Source: Petrosia ficiformis
Taxonomy: Eukaryota > Porifera > Demospongiae > Haplosclerida > Petrosiidae
Direction: 5' to 3'
Assembly: GCA_947044365.1 (NCBI GenBank)
Contig: OX345636.1
Location: 24,709,466 to 24,773,465 of the forward strand
DNA: 64,000 nt
Position numbers and translations under genes: made by a program
Notes under the pieces: model-generated
Told to the model about the DNA's origin: nothing
The model's input: only the letters and a program-made list of their open reading frames with translations
Database searches by the model: none
Shown here: piece by piece, positions 21,096 through 33,328 of the stretch
Layout of the letters: every line of letters begins with the position of its first letter
Position numbering within the stretch: the first letter of the stretch is position 1

Positions 21096-21251
21096 ATGGT
21101 CCTGTAAGGGTTAAAAGGTAAACAGAGTAGATAATCAAAATAATAACTATAATAGGCTGATGTGTTTCAGGCATCAGTTAGCCATGATTACTGAATGCTG
21201 GACACCACAAAGCAATCATAGGGATACTTTTTTCTCTATATATCTTGTTTA

Positions 21252-21786
21252 TAACTATCCCTTCAGTACGCTACAGGTATGGAAAGCCCGGTAACACAGA
21301 GCAAGAAACGTCTCCGCAGCCATCAATTATAATGTCACATGTTCAATTTCTGCACATGTGCAAACATTAAACAAATATCTGGATCCTGAAAGTACATTAA
21401 AACAAAATACAGAGAACTATATTTATGTTATTAATCAAGAAATTGCTTGATGTATTAAATTTAGGGACTCTAAGAAGAGTCCCCCAAAAGAATAATCACC
21501 AAAGCACGGGCTCAACAACAAATTGCATAATGACAATATTATTTACAGGCAGATACATGTATGTACATGACCATGTACAATTGTATATTGTATGTACACG
21601 TATATGTATGTAGCTAACATGTACATGTATAAATATATACGTGCAGTACAAGCTACATGAACATTTGTACATTGTACATACATGTATATGTAGCTAACAT
21701 GTATACATGCACATGAATATTTATACATTGTACATTGTACATGTACACGTGTAGTTCAAGTGTATGTGCAGTACAACATGAATATT
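21252..21786. other. No gene; ACATGTA-rich low complexity
   Basis: From about 21,545 the sequence is dominated by TACATGTA/GTACATGTAC words. Open frames here are low-complexity artefacts. Confidence 0.6.
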
Positions 21787-22020
21787 TGTAGTTTTATGGA
21801 CCACGGGGCTATCCCTATATGGTTACTTTCAAAGCCGCTAATAATTTTATATTTATTTACATGTACATGCATGTGTAACATATATACATGATACATGTTA
21901 TTGCACATATACATGTACATGACATTGTATGTACATTGATTAAAGCTCTGTTATTCCAGGGGGTTCGGTCAATTAATGGCCGTATATAGATGTACATGTA
22001 TGTAGCACATAAAGAAATGT
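21787..22020 (+). mobile_element. Decayed Helentron-like copy 3
   Basis: TTTTATGGACCACGGGGCTA, then TCCCTATATGGTTACTTTC, and later CCAGGGGGTTCGGTCAATTA and ATGGCCGT align with the family 5' part, separated by ACATGTA-rich sequence. The 3' end was not found. Confidence 0.55.
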
Positions 22021-22238
22021 ACAGTAGGGCTACAATCGCTACAACCAACAGGACTGTATAGTGTATACATTACATGAAAATTAGCAAAAGGCTTAGAAAC
22101 GATTAACAAATAAACAGCAGCTAAATGGGTTATAAAATTCATAAAACAAAAATACTAAAGCAGCCACCCTGGCTTAGAAATGTAACACACGTAACTATGT
22201 GTATAGACTGGATTAATATTGACATGATTATTTATATA

Positions 22239-22473
22239 ATTAGTACCATGTGGGATGGATTAACATGTATCTACTAGACTGTCCACATGTGTACCACATG
22301 ATATAGAACATTCAATTAGTACCATGTGGGATGGATTAACATGTATCTACTAGACTGTCCACATGTGTACCACATGATATAGAACATTCAATTAGTACCA
22401 TGTGGGATGGATTTACATGTATCTAGAATTTTCTAGACTGTCCACATGTGTACCACATGATATAGACCATTCT
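22239..22473. repeat. Three tandem 76-bp repeats
   Basis: Copies start at 22,239, 22,315 and 22,391, beginning ATTAGTACCATGTGGGATGG. The first two are identical; the third has small changes and about 7 extra bases. Each unit contains inverted words (ACCATGTGG / CCACATGTG). Confidence 0.9.
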
Positions 22474-23439
22474 GGAAACTTTAGCTATTTAAGTGATTTC
22501 TGTAGAGAGGTTGATTTCTGTAAGAGATAGTTGTTGCTATTGTTACTTTGTTCGTTATAATATTAATATTCTAAATAGTCAAAGTCTTTAAGAAGGATCT
22601 ATCAGTGTATGTAAAATTTGCGACTCAGTTTATTTTCTCTCTCACCATCTACATGTATCTATGATCTTTGTTTGTGTTTAACATGAATCTTACATGTTAG
22701 TTTCTAGCAAATAACATGTTAACGAAAAGCGGACTTGCAAAAAAACTAGCTATACAGTACTTATATACATGTATGTAGGGTGGAAGTGGTGTGTAATTTC
22801 ATTGCTAAGGTACTATCCTAATCTTGTTTCTGTGTTTTTCAGTTTTGATACCCCTATATCCTTATTTATTTTATTCTTGTACAATAACAACTACACCAAA
22901 CAGTAGTGGAATGCCTGTACATGTATTGTACATTGTATATGTGTATGTTACTATATTATAGATTTCTGTGTCTAATTATAATTATGTTTTACAAACTGGC
23001 TATTTTACATGTTCATAATGTGTTGAATTATTAACTTGAAAATTATGAAATTGCTGCTTACAAAAAAAGGAAAGCACTTATCACGCAAATCTTGACGAAG
23101 ATTTGTTGTATTTCTGTCTTGGTACATGTACTTTTTTGTATCAACCATGGCTGTCTTTTAACAACTCAACTTTCCAGCAAAGCAATCAAGTTACAATCTA
23201 CAATTTTATAAAATGTGAGAACTAGAGGTGACAAGATTCATATGAAACACCTGGCATTAACAGTCCTGCGAATATTTACATTCTACAAACATAACTGCCA
23301 TAATGTCCTTGCATGCAGTAATTTGCTCAGTCATTGTCCTGACATGCACGGATAATGGCAGATGGCCGCCTGTAATTTCTGACTCTGAATTATCATTTCT
23401 GTGTCACTTACTGCGTGCATATATACATGTATATATATA
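22474..23439. other. No gene recognised
   Basis: AT-rich, ACATGTA motifs, no supported open frame. Confidence 0.45.
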
Positions 23440-24205
23440 ATATAATCATATATTATATAAATATATACATGTGATATGTTACATCACACATGACACATAG
23501 ACATACATGTTTATCCACTGATTTCGGAGTCTCTTTCGAAGTTACTTCCTGTAAGAATAAAGTGACTTAGTATAAAATACATATATAAGTAACGTATTTA
23601 TGAGTATCACAGTAGGGATACATATACATGTAGATGGATAAAGAGATGTGATGTAGTCTTTAATTATTGTAGTTTAGTAAAATTTCGTCATCGGTAATTT
23701 TTTATGGCCCGTAGGGCCATGCCTATGATTGTTTTCCCACGGGTTCGATGTATGTTTATATATATATATTCTTGTGTCACCTACGCGAGTATGCGTTGTA
23801 TACGCAGTTAAGGAAGTTACATCATTCCCGGGGGCTCGGTCAATTAATGAGCGTGGCGCGAAAACGAACGCGCGATCAAGCTCTACACACCAGCAGAAAG
23901 AAAGCTGTGTAGCTTACGTAGACACTGGAACTAATAGCTAGCTATTCTACCTGAAATGTATTCTTAAAGTTCTACAAGGTTCTATAAAAGGTAAACAGAG
24001 TATATAATCAAAATAATAACTATAACAGGCTGTTGTGTTTCGGGCATGATAAAGTCAGCCATGATTACTGAATGCTGGACACCATAAAGTAATCATAGGG
24101 ATACTGTTTTCTCTATATACACTTGTTTAACTTTACTAAAGGCCTACTAATTACCATGCCACTGTGGGCAGGGTTCACTGCAGCCTGAAAGCCTGGAAAC
24201 AGTAG
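23440..24205 (+). repeat. Duplicated segment containing Helentron-like copy 4
   Basis: Partner of 16,650-17,495. The element itself spans about 23,698-24,131: hairpin ATGGCCCGTAGGGCCAT (23,704-23,720), GCCTATGATTGTTTTCC, core (GCGTTGTATACGCAGTTAAG), closing AAAGTAATCATAGGG (about 24,086-24,100) and CTCTATATACACTTGTTTA. At about 23,985 it shows the uninterrupted form of the piggyBac insertion site (GGTTCTATAAAAGGTAAAC). Confidence 0.75.
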
Positions 24206-24931
24206 CCATGATGCTCACAATATGAAGTACAATTTGTTTACCAGTAGTTATGACAATGTCATTCCTACACATAAAACTACATGTATATAGATACTACTCT
24301 AGTGTGCATATCAGAAGCAGGTTTCTTAAAATTTGAAGCATGGAAACCATTTTCTATCCTGACATAACATAGTAAAAATATAATTTGATTGGATAAACTG
24401 TTGGTAACAGGGCACAACTACTACAATAAGGCTAAGCAGACCAGACCATTCCTCCTACAAAAATTTGTGTGTAGATGGAGTTATACTTGTATTTATTGAG
24501 AAACGTTAGGCTCTAAACCCCTCCCTTCTATGACCAAGGTGCTTAGCAGGCATGCCTGCATAGACCCCTTGGCCATTGGCCACAAGAGGCAGGAAACCCT
24601 TCCAAAAATTCAAAGGTATAGGTTCTTTGTCTATTTCGTCATCAGTTCTTTTCTACTTTACTAAAAGACAACTAATTACCTTGCCACATTAAAGAGGGTG
24701 TGGTAGCAAAGCTTTGAAGTTTTTTTTACAGGTGAAGTTACACAAGGTGCACTTACACTGTATGTACTAAGCAGCATCTCAGCTGTGAGTTGCACTTATA
24801 CATGTACTTGCGACTAGTGTGAATTTGGCTACATGTATATGCAAACTAAATTTGTGTCCAAATTACCATGCCTTATGTTGTATTCATACACTGTACATAC
24901 AAACATAAAAACTAATATGTACACGCAATGT

Positions 24932-24996
<65 letters not shown>

Positions 24997-25679
24997 TAAT
25001 AATTTATATATATATAATATATATTAGGGCTGGAACGAAGGTTGCAAAACAACATTCAAAGCAATAAAAACAATATTCAAAGGTTCGCATGTATTTTTAT
25101 CAACTATTATTGCTTTATAACAAGCACTAGTCTTGTTCCTGTCACTGTTTCTACTTGGATTCAGCATTGCTGGACTGAGAAATGAGACAAAGGCAGCCAA
25201 CAACACAGCCTCAACTTTACAGGAACACACCCACATTTTTCACTAGAAGTACACATATTCAAAATATCAAAGCGAGTGTGGCAAAGCTTTGAAGGTAGAA
25301 ATTCAGCTAAAAATGTGCAGCAAACAATCAGAGGTTCGAACATTCAAACCTTTTACCCCACCCTCATATATGTATATAAACATATAATGTCATATATACA
25401 ATGTATATACATACATTGGTTTTATAGGAATAATATTTAATTACATATGTACCTTTTCTTTCTTTTGATGTCTAGCTTCATTTAAATGCCTCATCTGTTT
25501 TTTCGTTAGTCCCATTTTTCTTCAGAAAAAAGGTTAATCAATAATAATAATAATTATACTTTTTGTAATTCAACACAATCATGTGACAATGTGATTTTGT
25601 TGTCACATGACATTGACAACAAAATTTAACCATTTATTTTAGACATGCAAATTTTAGTTAATTAATAAAATAAAGGGTT
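24206..25679. other. No gene; includes a long (TA)n at about 24,938-24,992
   Basis: Only low-complexity or chance open frames. The (TA)n tract is about 55 bp. Minus-strand frames at 25,024-25,343 have no recognisable similarity. Confidence 0.5.
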
Positions 25680-27070
25680 CTTGAACAATTCTGAAAGCAT
25701 ATACTCAGAGATAAATTTCGAAAATCAAAAATTTTAATAGATGTTATGGAAAGGGTTGCTAAATAAATCTTTTTGTTGTCTTATTGCAGTAGTTTGAAGT
25801 ACTATTTCGGGAATCATTTTATTGAACTTTAAAGAGTCAGAGATAAAAAGTGACAATTTTGATGAAGAAAATGTCTTTTTTGCTGTACATGTATATACTC
25901 AAAAAGGAATTTTAAGCTGATTGAATATCAAAAGTAGAAGGAAATCATGAAGAATCATCCAAAAAAGATGAAGCTGTTGGACAGTAATCATAATTTATCA
26001 ATACTGAACAAATATATGTGTTCGCCTCACATTGATTCAGTGAACACAGTATGTCTTTCCCATCATATTGCAGAGGGGTTGGGTCTGGTTATATGAGACT
26101 AGGAGCAGATTGTGTAATGCATGTAGGGGTCTGAGGCATGTTGTCCCATACACACACAGAAAATTTTGGATTCCAGGTTCTAGAGGCATCCATGATTACA
26201 GCAGCATAGCATTACTATTATTACAGAACACAGGGCTTGCAAATTTTACACCAACCCCCATGAACAGCTTATTACAACATCAAACAAAAGGGCTACATAA
26301 TAATATATGTCTATATAGTCCTCTCAGAGGCTCTGATTGTATAATGTTAAGTGTTTATATGTACTATATTTTACCTTTTTCCGCTTTGTTGTAGAGTCTT
26401 GAGTTCTATAATCCTTATAATATACTTATCACAAGGATACCGCATATAATAACTCTAATCTCCTCCCACAGTAATTCGTTCATTTAGAAATAAAGTGTAA
26501 TAATTCGTCACCACTATTATCTAAGTCTATTCTACCGATAGACGTGCAAAATTTATGTAAATACCATTTTTATTACCGATAGACATACACATTTTTGTAA
26601 AAATATTATTATAAAATGGAGGATTCTTGAACAACAACGCATCAAAGAACACTCTTTCTAATTCAAGGTAAATAAAAGTAAATTTCGCAGATACGAAGTA
26701 CAAACAAGATACATTAGCAAACTATCTCAAATATAATAGAGAGTTTTTATCCTAAAAATGTAAACCCACTGATAAATTCCATTGTCAGAAATCTGAAAAT
26801 TCAATAAATTGTTACAACAAAAGTAAAGACTTATTTTTAAAAATCTCTCTATTTTGTAAATTGTATTTTTGCAGTAGCTTGATATCTGAATTTCTGTCAA
26901 TACAATGATTCTTCATGACTTTATTACACTTCAAAGTTTGCAACATCGGAAACTTCTTTTGCAAATAACTCAAAAACTGAATGAAATTTTGATAGAGAGT
27001 ATATTTATGCAAATATTCTTTGTAAGGTATAGAATTGAACCCTGCGGTAAAAAAAGAAATTGAGACTAAC
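25680..27070 (+). repeat. Dispersed repeat R2, copy a (inverted copy at 43.9-45.7 kb)
   Basis: Reverse-complement matches to 43,860-45,745 run throughout. Landmarks: TGCTGTACATGTATA...CAAAAAGGAATTTTAAGC (about 25,885-25,920), GAGGGGTTGGGTCTGG (about 26,073), TTTTGGATTCCAGGTTCTAG (about 26,162), GTGGGAGGAG-type words near 26,460, and AGGTATAGAATTGAACCC (about 27,025). The open frames inside (26,068-26,394 plus; 26,812-27,072 minus) are repeat sequence without recognised domains. Confidence 0.85.
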
Positions 27071-28163
27071 ATTAGGTTACTAAGTTAAAAAGTTGTAAAA
27101 AAAATCCTAACATTTTGTTAAGTGATAATACATTTTGTGGTGGATTATAATGTTATAATAGAGGGAGTGATAATAAATCATAGTAAATAATAAATATATA
27201 AAATTATTGCTCATCACAATGTTCAGCAATTCGTTGCAAACTAAACTTCTACCACTCTGTTAGTATGGAGGTCAGAGTGTATAGCAGTCCCCATGTTAGT
27301 CCAGAAGCTAGAAACACACTGAAGTGAGTTTCTGTTGCTTTAAATTGACCTTCGATGTATACATACATGTTTGCCAGACAAGTATTACAAAAGCATGCTC
27401 TGTAAAGAAACAAGTTCAATTACATACACAACTTTTATTAATAGGACAGTCATGATGGCTTGTACGTGCATGTTTTAATAGAACCACACTTACAAGTTCA
27501 TAAGTTCATTTTTCAGCAATACTTGTGTCACTAACCTGTTTATCTTTCCAGTCATGTACATGTTTTTAGGCTATGAAAATCACAAGTAACACCCTCCCAC
27601 TGATGGATATTACGAGCATGGTACTTAGCTAAGTTACATAATATCTTTTCAAAGGAATCTGGATCCTTACTTGAGTAGTAAACAAGGCAGCAGTAGAAAT
27701 TACTTATCTAATAAACAACCACACCTCTTCTTGTGTTTACCACCTGAACAACAACAACACTCAACTGTGTCAACATCTGGAAATTTTACTCTATACTTAT
27801 TCATATATTAGTTGTAAATGTTTTTATTCCAGCCATTTTCTTTAGTTTATTAATGTGAGGACGAGTAACATGTCCACCACAAAGCATAACACATGTTCTT
27901 GTTCACCAGGATAATATATGTGTAAAGAATTAGCTGCAGAAGGTTACCATTTGGGAATTTATGCATACTTCTGTATTAATAGGTGTGGTCACATTTTCCT
28001 GCCACCACCAAATTAAATTCAACTTAGGCAAGTGACTGTTCTGTATGTTGTTAAATTTCTTCACAAATATTCCTCTTTTATTTAGAATCATTATAGTGCA
28101 TTATTAATAGTTTATTAGCTGTATCACTTATTGTTTTAAAAAAAAGTTTTAACAACTACATAA
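27071..28163. other. No gene recognised
   Basis: About 1.1 kb of AT-rich sequence without supported coding potential. Confidence 0.45.
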
Positions 28164-30201
28164 TTGGTAAACAATATGGCAAGTTCACAAATTTCTTGTG
28201 TATACTGTGAGAAAACATTTGCATTTTCAAGTGGTTTATCATGGCATTTGAAGAATGAGCACCCTGAAGAAAGGGAAAAAAATCACTCACTTGGTTGCAA
28301 CATGTACAAGTCTAGGTTAGTAAAATTAATTGATATTCACACAAGTTAGTTACATGTATTATAGGTTTCCTACAACACAAGCATTAATGTCTCACCTTTA
28401 AAAAGGACAGGGAATAATTGTGAACACCCCCCCCCCCCCCCCCCCCAGACATACCACTTCAATGATTTGAAAGTTTATTGAGTGGAAACTAGAAGAGAAA
28501 CAGAAGTGTAAAGTCATACTACGTACAGAAGTTGTCAAGCCAAATGCATGTGATTAATAAGTACTGGTGGTACTAATTGAATTCAGGAAGAGCGCAAGAG
28601 ACAAATTAAAAGTCAAGGGTCATGTATTGCGCATATGAAAGTTACACAGGATGGATCACTCCCAGAATGTCTAATCCCAAAATGTCTAAATGAAAATCCT
28701 AGACTCTAGACCCTTAATGTAAAGCGCAAAATAGCGGCCAAGTTGCATGAAGGTGTTGTTGTAGAAAAAGGATTAGATGTGAGGGATATTAGTCGTGAAC
28801 AATTACTTTCAAGACCGGATATTTTAAATATCCAGCGACAACTAAATTTAGGAAGCATTACAAAACATAGCAATGATGATGTTGGTACCTGTGCTTGGGT
28901 ACAAGAGATGAAAGCATTATCATACAACCCTGTAATAATGTTTAAAACCTCAGGGAAAAGCGCAAGCAAGTGTGGTGTTTATGGAGCAAACAATACACAA
29001 AAGCTTATTTGCATCCGGCACGTAGATCGTGCTTGGAGGAAGTCCCTTATTACAGGGGTGGAGGAACCAGTACGGCTATAGCTGTACCAAAATGACTGAG
29101 GCTAGGGCTAAGCTGTACCAAAAAAATCCATTCAGATGCTACTTTTCTAAATTTCCTCGTTTGTGTCTGAGTGTTGTTTATTTTATTTACTGAAACCACA
29201 GAAGTCAAAACAAAACATTATAATAATATTAAAAATAGTTTTCTGAGGATCTTATTCATAGTAAGTAGTATTATATATTATAATGATTATGAGTGATTAA
29301 ACAGTTGTAATTATACAAAGCCTTGCTAAAACAAAAGATTAAATGTTAGAATATTAGTGAAGTGTGTAAGTATGTTAATAGATTATGTCTACAAGCGATA
29401 AATAACCTATTTCATTATTAGGAGGTTGCAGAACGTATCGGAAAACACTGGCTGCCAAACAACAATGCATTCCATCTCCCATCAAAAAAAAGAAACAAAC
29501 AAATGAAATCAAGAAAACAAAGGGTAAATAAGTACTTGCAAACCTCTTAATGGTTGTCTACTGTTTATGTTCTGATATAGAGCTATGGTACATCGTCATC
29601 CTCCAGCATATAGATCTGTTCTTATGTCTCAGTTAATTAGTATTATATATTATAATGATTATGAGTGATGAAACAGTTGTAATTATACAAAGCCTTGCTA
29701 AAACAAGAGATTAAATGTTAGAATATTAGTGAAGTGTGTAAGTATGTTAATAGATTATGTCACCTATTTCATTATTAGGAGGTTGCAGAACATATCGGAA
29801 AACACTGGCTGCCAAACAACAATGCATTCCATCTCCCATAAAAAAAAGAAAATCAAGAAAACAAAGGGTAAATAAGTACTTGCAAACCTCTTAATGGTTT
29901 TCTGCTGTTTATGTTCTCATGATATAGAGCTATCATACATCGTCATCCTCCAGCATATAGATCTGTTCTTATGTCTCAGTTTCTTAATAAACTCGATGTA
30001 AATTCTGAAAAGAGACACAAAAAGAGAGCTCACCCAAGACTCCAACGTCAATTAGGTACTACGATAAACAAATCAATTCCAAGATGTGCGAAAAAGTGGA
30101 TGATCAAACCACAAGCATGGAAGTCTGAAGACAAAAGAAAGGAACCAGACAATGTTTTAATAGAGGAAGATGAAGATGTAGTTATTGGAGTCAGGAGATA
30201 G
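28164..30201 (+). pseudogene. Multi-exon transposon-like gene with C2H2 finger and duplicated exon
   Basis: First exon: ATG at 28,164 (or 28,176, MASSQ) with a C2H2 finger CVYCEKTFAFSSGLSWHLKNEH, ending at a GTTAGT donor near 28,315. A second coding region at about 28,588-29,080 reads QIKSQGSCIAHMKV, then VEKGLDVRDISREQLLSRPD and ends ICIRHVDRAWRKSL. A stop near 28,708 interrupts it. An exon at 29,422-29,523 encodes EVAERIGKHWLPNNNAFHLP, and a damaged second copy lies at 29,779-29,867. The last exon (about 29,930-30,201) contains RHKKRAHPRLQRQ and an acidic end. HVDRAWRKSL and the RAHPR stretch remind me of zinc-finger/MULE-type repeat proteins of sponges and cnidarians, but the family is not certain and no transposase core was found. 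Confidence 0.45.
29271..29985 (+). repeat. Tandem duplication of about 350 bp, including an exon
   Basis: Copy 1 at about 29,271-29,637 and copy 2 at about 29,640-29,985 match almost base for base, starting TATTATATATTATAATGATT and ending GATCTGTTCTTATGTCTCAG. Copy 2 lacks about 17 bp of intron and 13 bp of exon, plus minor changes. Confidence 0.9.
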
Positions 30202-31993
30202 TGAATCCTCTGAACTAGATATAAGTCAATATAATTATAACTCAGTGAACAGTTGACACTTTTTGCTTCTATTTTGTTTCAATTGTTGAGTTTTAGTATA
30301 CATATTAATTATAATTACAATGCCATTACCATTAATTTTAATAATTATGATAATTAAGAAATAATCAGTATAATATAAGTAGAATATAAGATAAAATGTG
30401 ATTGGTATAGAATGCTATAGGAACTCATATATAAGCATCATTATAACATTATGATTATACTATACCATTACTCCAGGTATAAGAATAGAAAAGTTGAGAC
30501 ATCATTATTTGGCAAAAAACTAAAATATAAGATGCATACAAGATTGTTATAAGTGTACTTATTTTAAAGCTTTACCACAGTAAGAGTTTGACTTCAGTTC
30601 ACCTGAAACTAACTTAGAAAGGTCTTCAGTAGTAAGCATGATATCATCCAAATGCACACAATCACAGAGCTCTTAATGAAGTGTACAAATTAGATGAAGC
30701 CTTATATGTGGAGATTTATCTGAAAAACCTGTGGAATTGTGTACTTCCTTCCTGACATCTAGTCATAAGCAAAATATATAAAAAGTAGTTCACATTCAGA
30801 TGATTCAATATTTGAAATTAAGTCTGATAGCACGTCATACTGTTGAAATTCTAAAAATGGAAGGTTGGATTGTCAAACGTTTTGTAAAATGTGCCTCAAC
30901 TGGTACAATCACCCCAGTATCATCTGTTGTTTTAACAGGTTAGAGGCTACAGTTACAAAAACATTAACAGACTAGCGTCCAAATTAATTTTGTAAATTTT
31001 TGACCATAATAACCAGATTAAATCATCAGGAAGTCAAACATTTCATACTGTTCATAAAATGGGTTATAACTGGCTTCCTGTAATACTACAGTACTGCAAA
31101 CATTGCATCATTGTTACGCCTCTTTATGCTGAATCGACAGAGATGCTTTTCACAATCAAAGCAGTACCAGAAGGTTTCTCTTCTAGAGGGCGTGATATGA
31201 TGACTTCAATACCAACATCTGCTAGAACCCTTCTTGCTCTTGGTATTGTGTTTTATTAGTAAGTGTTGTAGAGTGGTGGATACTGGATTTCGATCTGCTG
31301 ATGTTGAATGGCGGCCTCGGGTTTTTCTACTGTTATAGTCTCCGATAAAGCTCTTAGCAAGTTGCAGATGAAAGGTTTTACTATCACAGTTGTTTGACAA
31401 TAGTTGTGAAAGAGAACACGAGTTGGTGATGGAAACATCAAATAAAAAAACCAGAAAACATATTTATACAGTTTATAACTTCTGAATCGTACATGATATT
31501 ATTGACGTTAGCTGGTCACCTCTGTCAACCCCATCCATGTATTTCCTGTATGACACAGTTACTGATGGACACTGCAGTTCTTTCAAGAACCATCTCTTTG
31601 TTTGCGTGTTATTGTACTTGTTTCTGGCTGACAATTAGAGGATGTAGCTGTTACTGGTTGATTATCTAACCACAGTACAGCATGTACAGAAGGTAGCATC
31701 TCCCTGTAAGTTAATTGTTTAGCATGAAGTCTGTACATTGTTTACCTTTTTTCTAATTTTAAGAACCATTTGTTTTGTTTTTCAATTATTAGGCCAGCCA
31801 CGATGGTTGAATCGAACTGTACCAGATGCATAGATGCCATCTTGTAGTAAATAGTGTAATAGTTTCGGTGAAAAGACTCATCACGACCACAAGAAATTAA
31901 TAATGGCATTCAAAGAAGCCTTTTCTTCTGATGAAGTGAGTTAGGATTTAGTTTTACTGATTACTGTGTTATTTTATTTTACTTCCCAGGTAT
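30202..31993. other. No gene recognised
   Basis: Short unsupported frames (for example plus 31,059-31,259; minus 31,206-31,441). Some fragments near 31,870-31,940 (GEKTHHDHKKLIMAFKEAFS) may be an upstream exon of the following degenerate gene. Confidence 0.35.
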
Positions 31994-33225
31994 ATGTTCT
32001 TAAGAGCACAGTCTTATAGAGTTGGATTGGGCACTACAGCAGCATCTTTCACGTCAATTTCAAATTTCTTAAAGGCATGGTTAAAATGGGAATACGATAG
32101 CCCACCTGAACATATCCAAGAGGTCATTATTCAGTGTGAAGCTGATGCCATACAGCAGATGTTGAACCATGTGACCCTGTATTTCAAAAGCAGGGAACAA
32201 ACTGCCTCATACACCAAAAGGTATAATTATGACGGAAATTTTATAGGAAGGCAGTCCTTTACAAATCTGTGCTTCCCCTGCACAATACCTTCCCAAAGCC
32301 ACTGCTAACATGGAATTTTCCAACACCAGAACCTGCTTTGGAACAGCAAGTAGCAAAGTGCAACACACTATCTGAGTTGCGCAAGATAGCAACAAAGAAC
32401 AGTGGTTTCATATCAGCTGTTCAGGACTCCTTATCTCCTGTAAAAGTGCTTCTATCTAACATCTTTTCCCGACTTTGCCTTCATGACCGAATCATTAAAA
32501 TGTTCACTAGTGCAACTACTACAGAGATCAGTGACTTTTGGTCCACATTACTCATAATCAATAGTTCATTGAGAGAAAGTGTCCAGTATACTAAGAAAAA
32601 TGTTGAAGAATGTGTGGAGTTCATGAGTCACTGTTGTCAAAGTAGTCACCACTCATTTTACATCTTGAAATGTGGTATTGCAGACCCATGAGACTTCCAA
32701 TGGACACTTTCAAAATGTTGCATCATCTACCTCATCCGATGCCAGGCGAGGATGACTCCTTTTACAGATGTGTTCGGTAAGCCAACTACTGAAGAATATC
32801 GCCCATCACTGAAGCAGAAACCGAAAAAGAATTCTTTGCCATTTAGTGCAAGTGTTCAGCATGTAAAAAACACTGAAATGATGGTATGAATGTTGTATGT
32901 GGAGACTCATTTACTCTAAATACAAGTTGAAGAAAGAGCAAAGAATCAAGCTTCAAGTTGTCCTCAATAATTTTACTTAAACTTGTGGATCCAAATTGGC
33001 TGAACTTCAGCTACCAGCAGAGTTCAAATATGTTGAGGTGCGGGATCATGTATGTGGTGACCCCATCGAAAAGCTTTACTATTCAGCAAAGTTTAATCCA
33101 ATCTGTGTGTACTGTGGCTAAGATCAGCCATTCACATCCAATGGTGTGTATCCACAGTGTACTGACTGCATTGGGAAGTCTCCTATTCACAAGAAATAGT
33201 CTTAATAACTGCAATTTTGTTTTTG
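31994..33225 (+). pseudogene. Degenerate Cys/His-containing repeat protein, function unknown
   Basis: Plus-strand coding traces in changing frames. 32,269-32,691 includes LSPVKVLLSNIFSRLCLHDR, then CVEFMSHCCQSSHHSFYILK and CG. After a frameshift near 32,690 come RLPMDTFKMLHHLPHPMPGE and D. After another come FGKPTTEEYRPSLK and a Lys-rich stretch. At 32,900-33,180 LIYSKYKLKKEQRIKLQVVL leads to ELQLPAEFKYVEVRDHVCGD, PIEKLYYSAKFNPICVYCG and a final CTDC. I recognise this architecture from uncharacterised multi-copy invertebrate proteins, but the family has no name I can give. At least three frameshifts or stops; probably a dead copy. Confidence 0.45.
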
Positions 33226-33308
33226 CTAATTGGATATTTAATTTGTAAGTTTTGAATTGATTTTTTATTGTTTTGGTGATAATTCAATAATAATTATTAA
33301 TAATGAAA

Positions 33309-33328
33309 GTCTCCGCCCGCCCGCCCGC
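33309..33328 (+). repeat. Short (CCCG)n tract
   Basis: CTCCGCCCGCCCGCCCGC in otherwise AT-rich DNA. Confidence 0.8.

Larger units (their letters stand above)
18263..21114 (-). mobile_element. Complete piggyBac element with TTAA target duplications
   Basis: The 2,844-bp element (18,267-21,110) is bounded by TTAA (18,263-18,266 and 21,111-21,114). Termini CCCTTACCGGACC and GGTCCTGTAAGGG are inverted repeats with 12 of 13 matches. The interrupted host repeat rejoins as TCT-TTAA-AAGGTAAAC, as in the uninterrupted family copies. It encodes one transposase on the minus strand and carries three 18-bp palindromes near the right end. Confidence 0.92.
17978..21251 (+). mobile_element. Helentron-like element, copy 2, split by piggyBac
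   Basis: 5' part: hairpin ATGGCCCGTAGGGCCAT (17,984-18,000), CCCTATGATTGCTTT (18,001-18,015), then the family core to GTTCTACAAGGTTCTTTAA. After the inserted piggyBac, the family sequence resumes at AAGGTAAACAGAGTAGATAA and reaches AAAGCAATCATAGGG (21,209-21,223), the exact reverse complement of the 5' 15-mer. It ends CTCTATATATCTTGTTTA. Other copies (23,985 and 58,790) show the site without the insertion. Confidence 0.8.

Noticed and set aside
24833..25027. Open frame ending in Tyr-Ile repeats
   Set aside because: (TA)n translated; no coding evidence.
26068..26394. 108-codon plus-strand frame, with similar peptide at 45,270-45,082 minus
   Set aside because: Peptide similarity follows from nucleotide similarity of repeat R2; substitutions do not look codon-constrained and no domain is recognisable.
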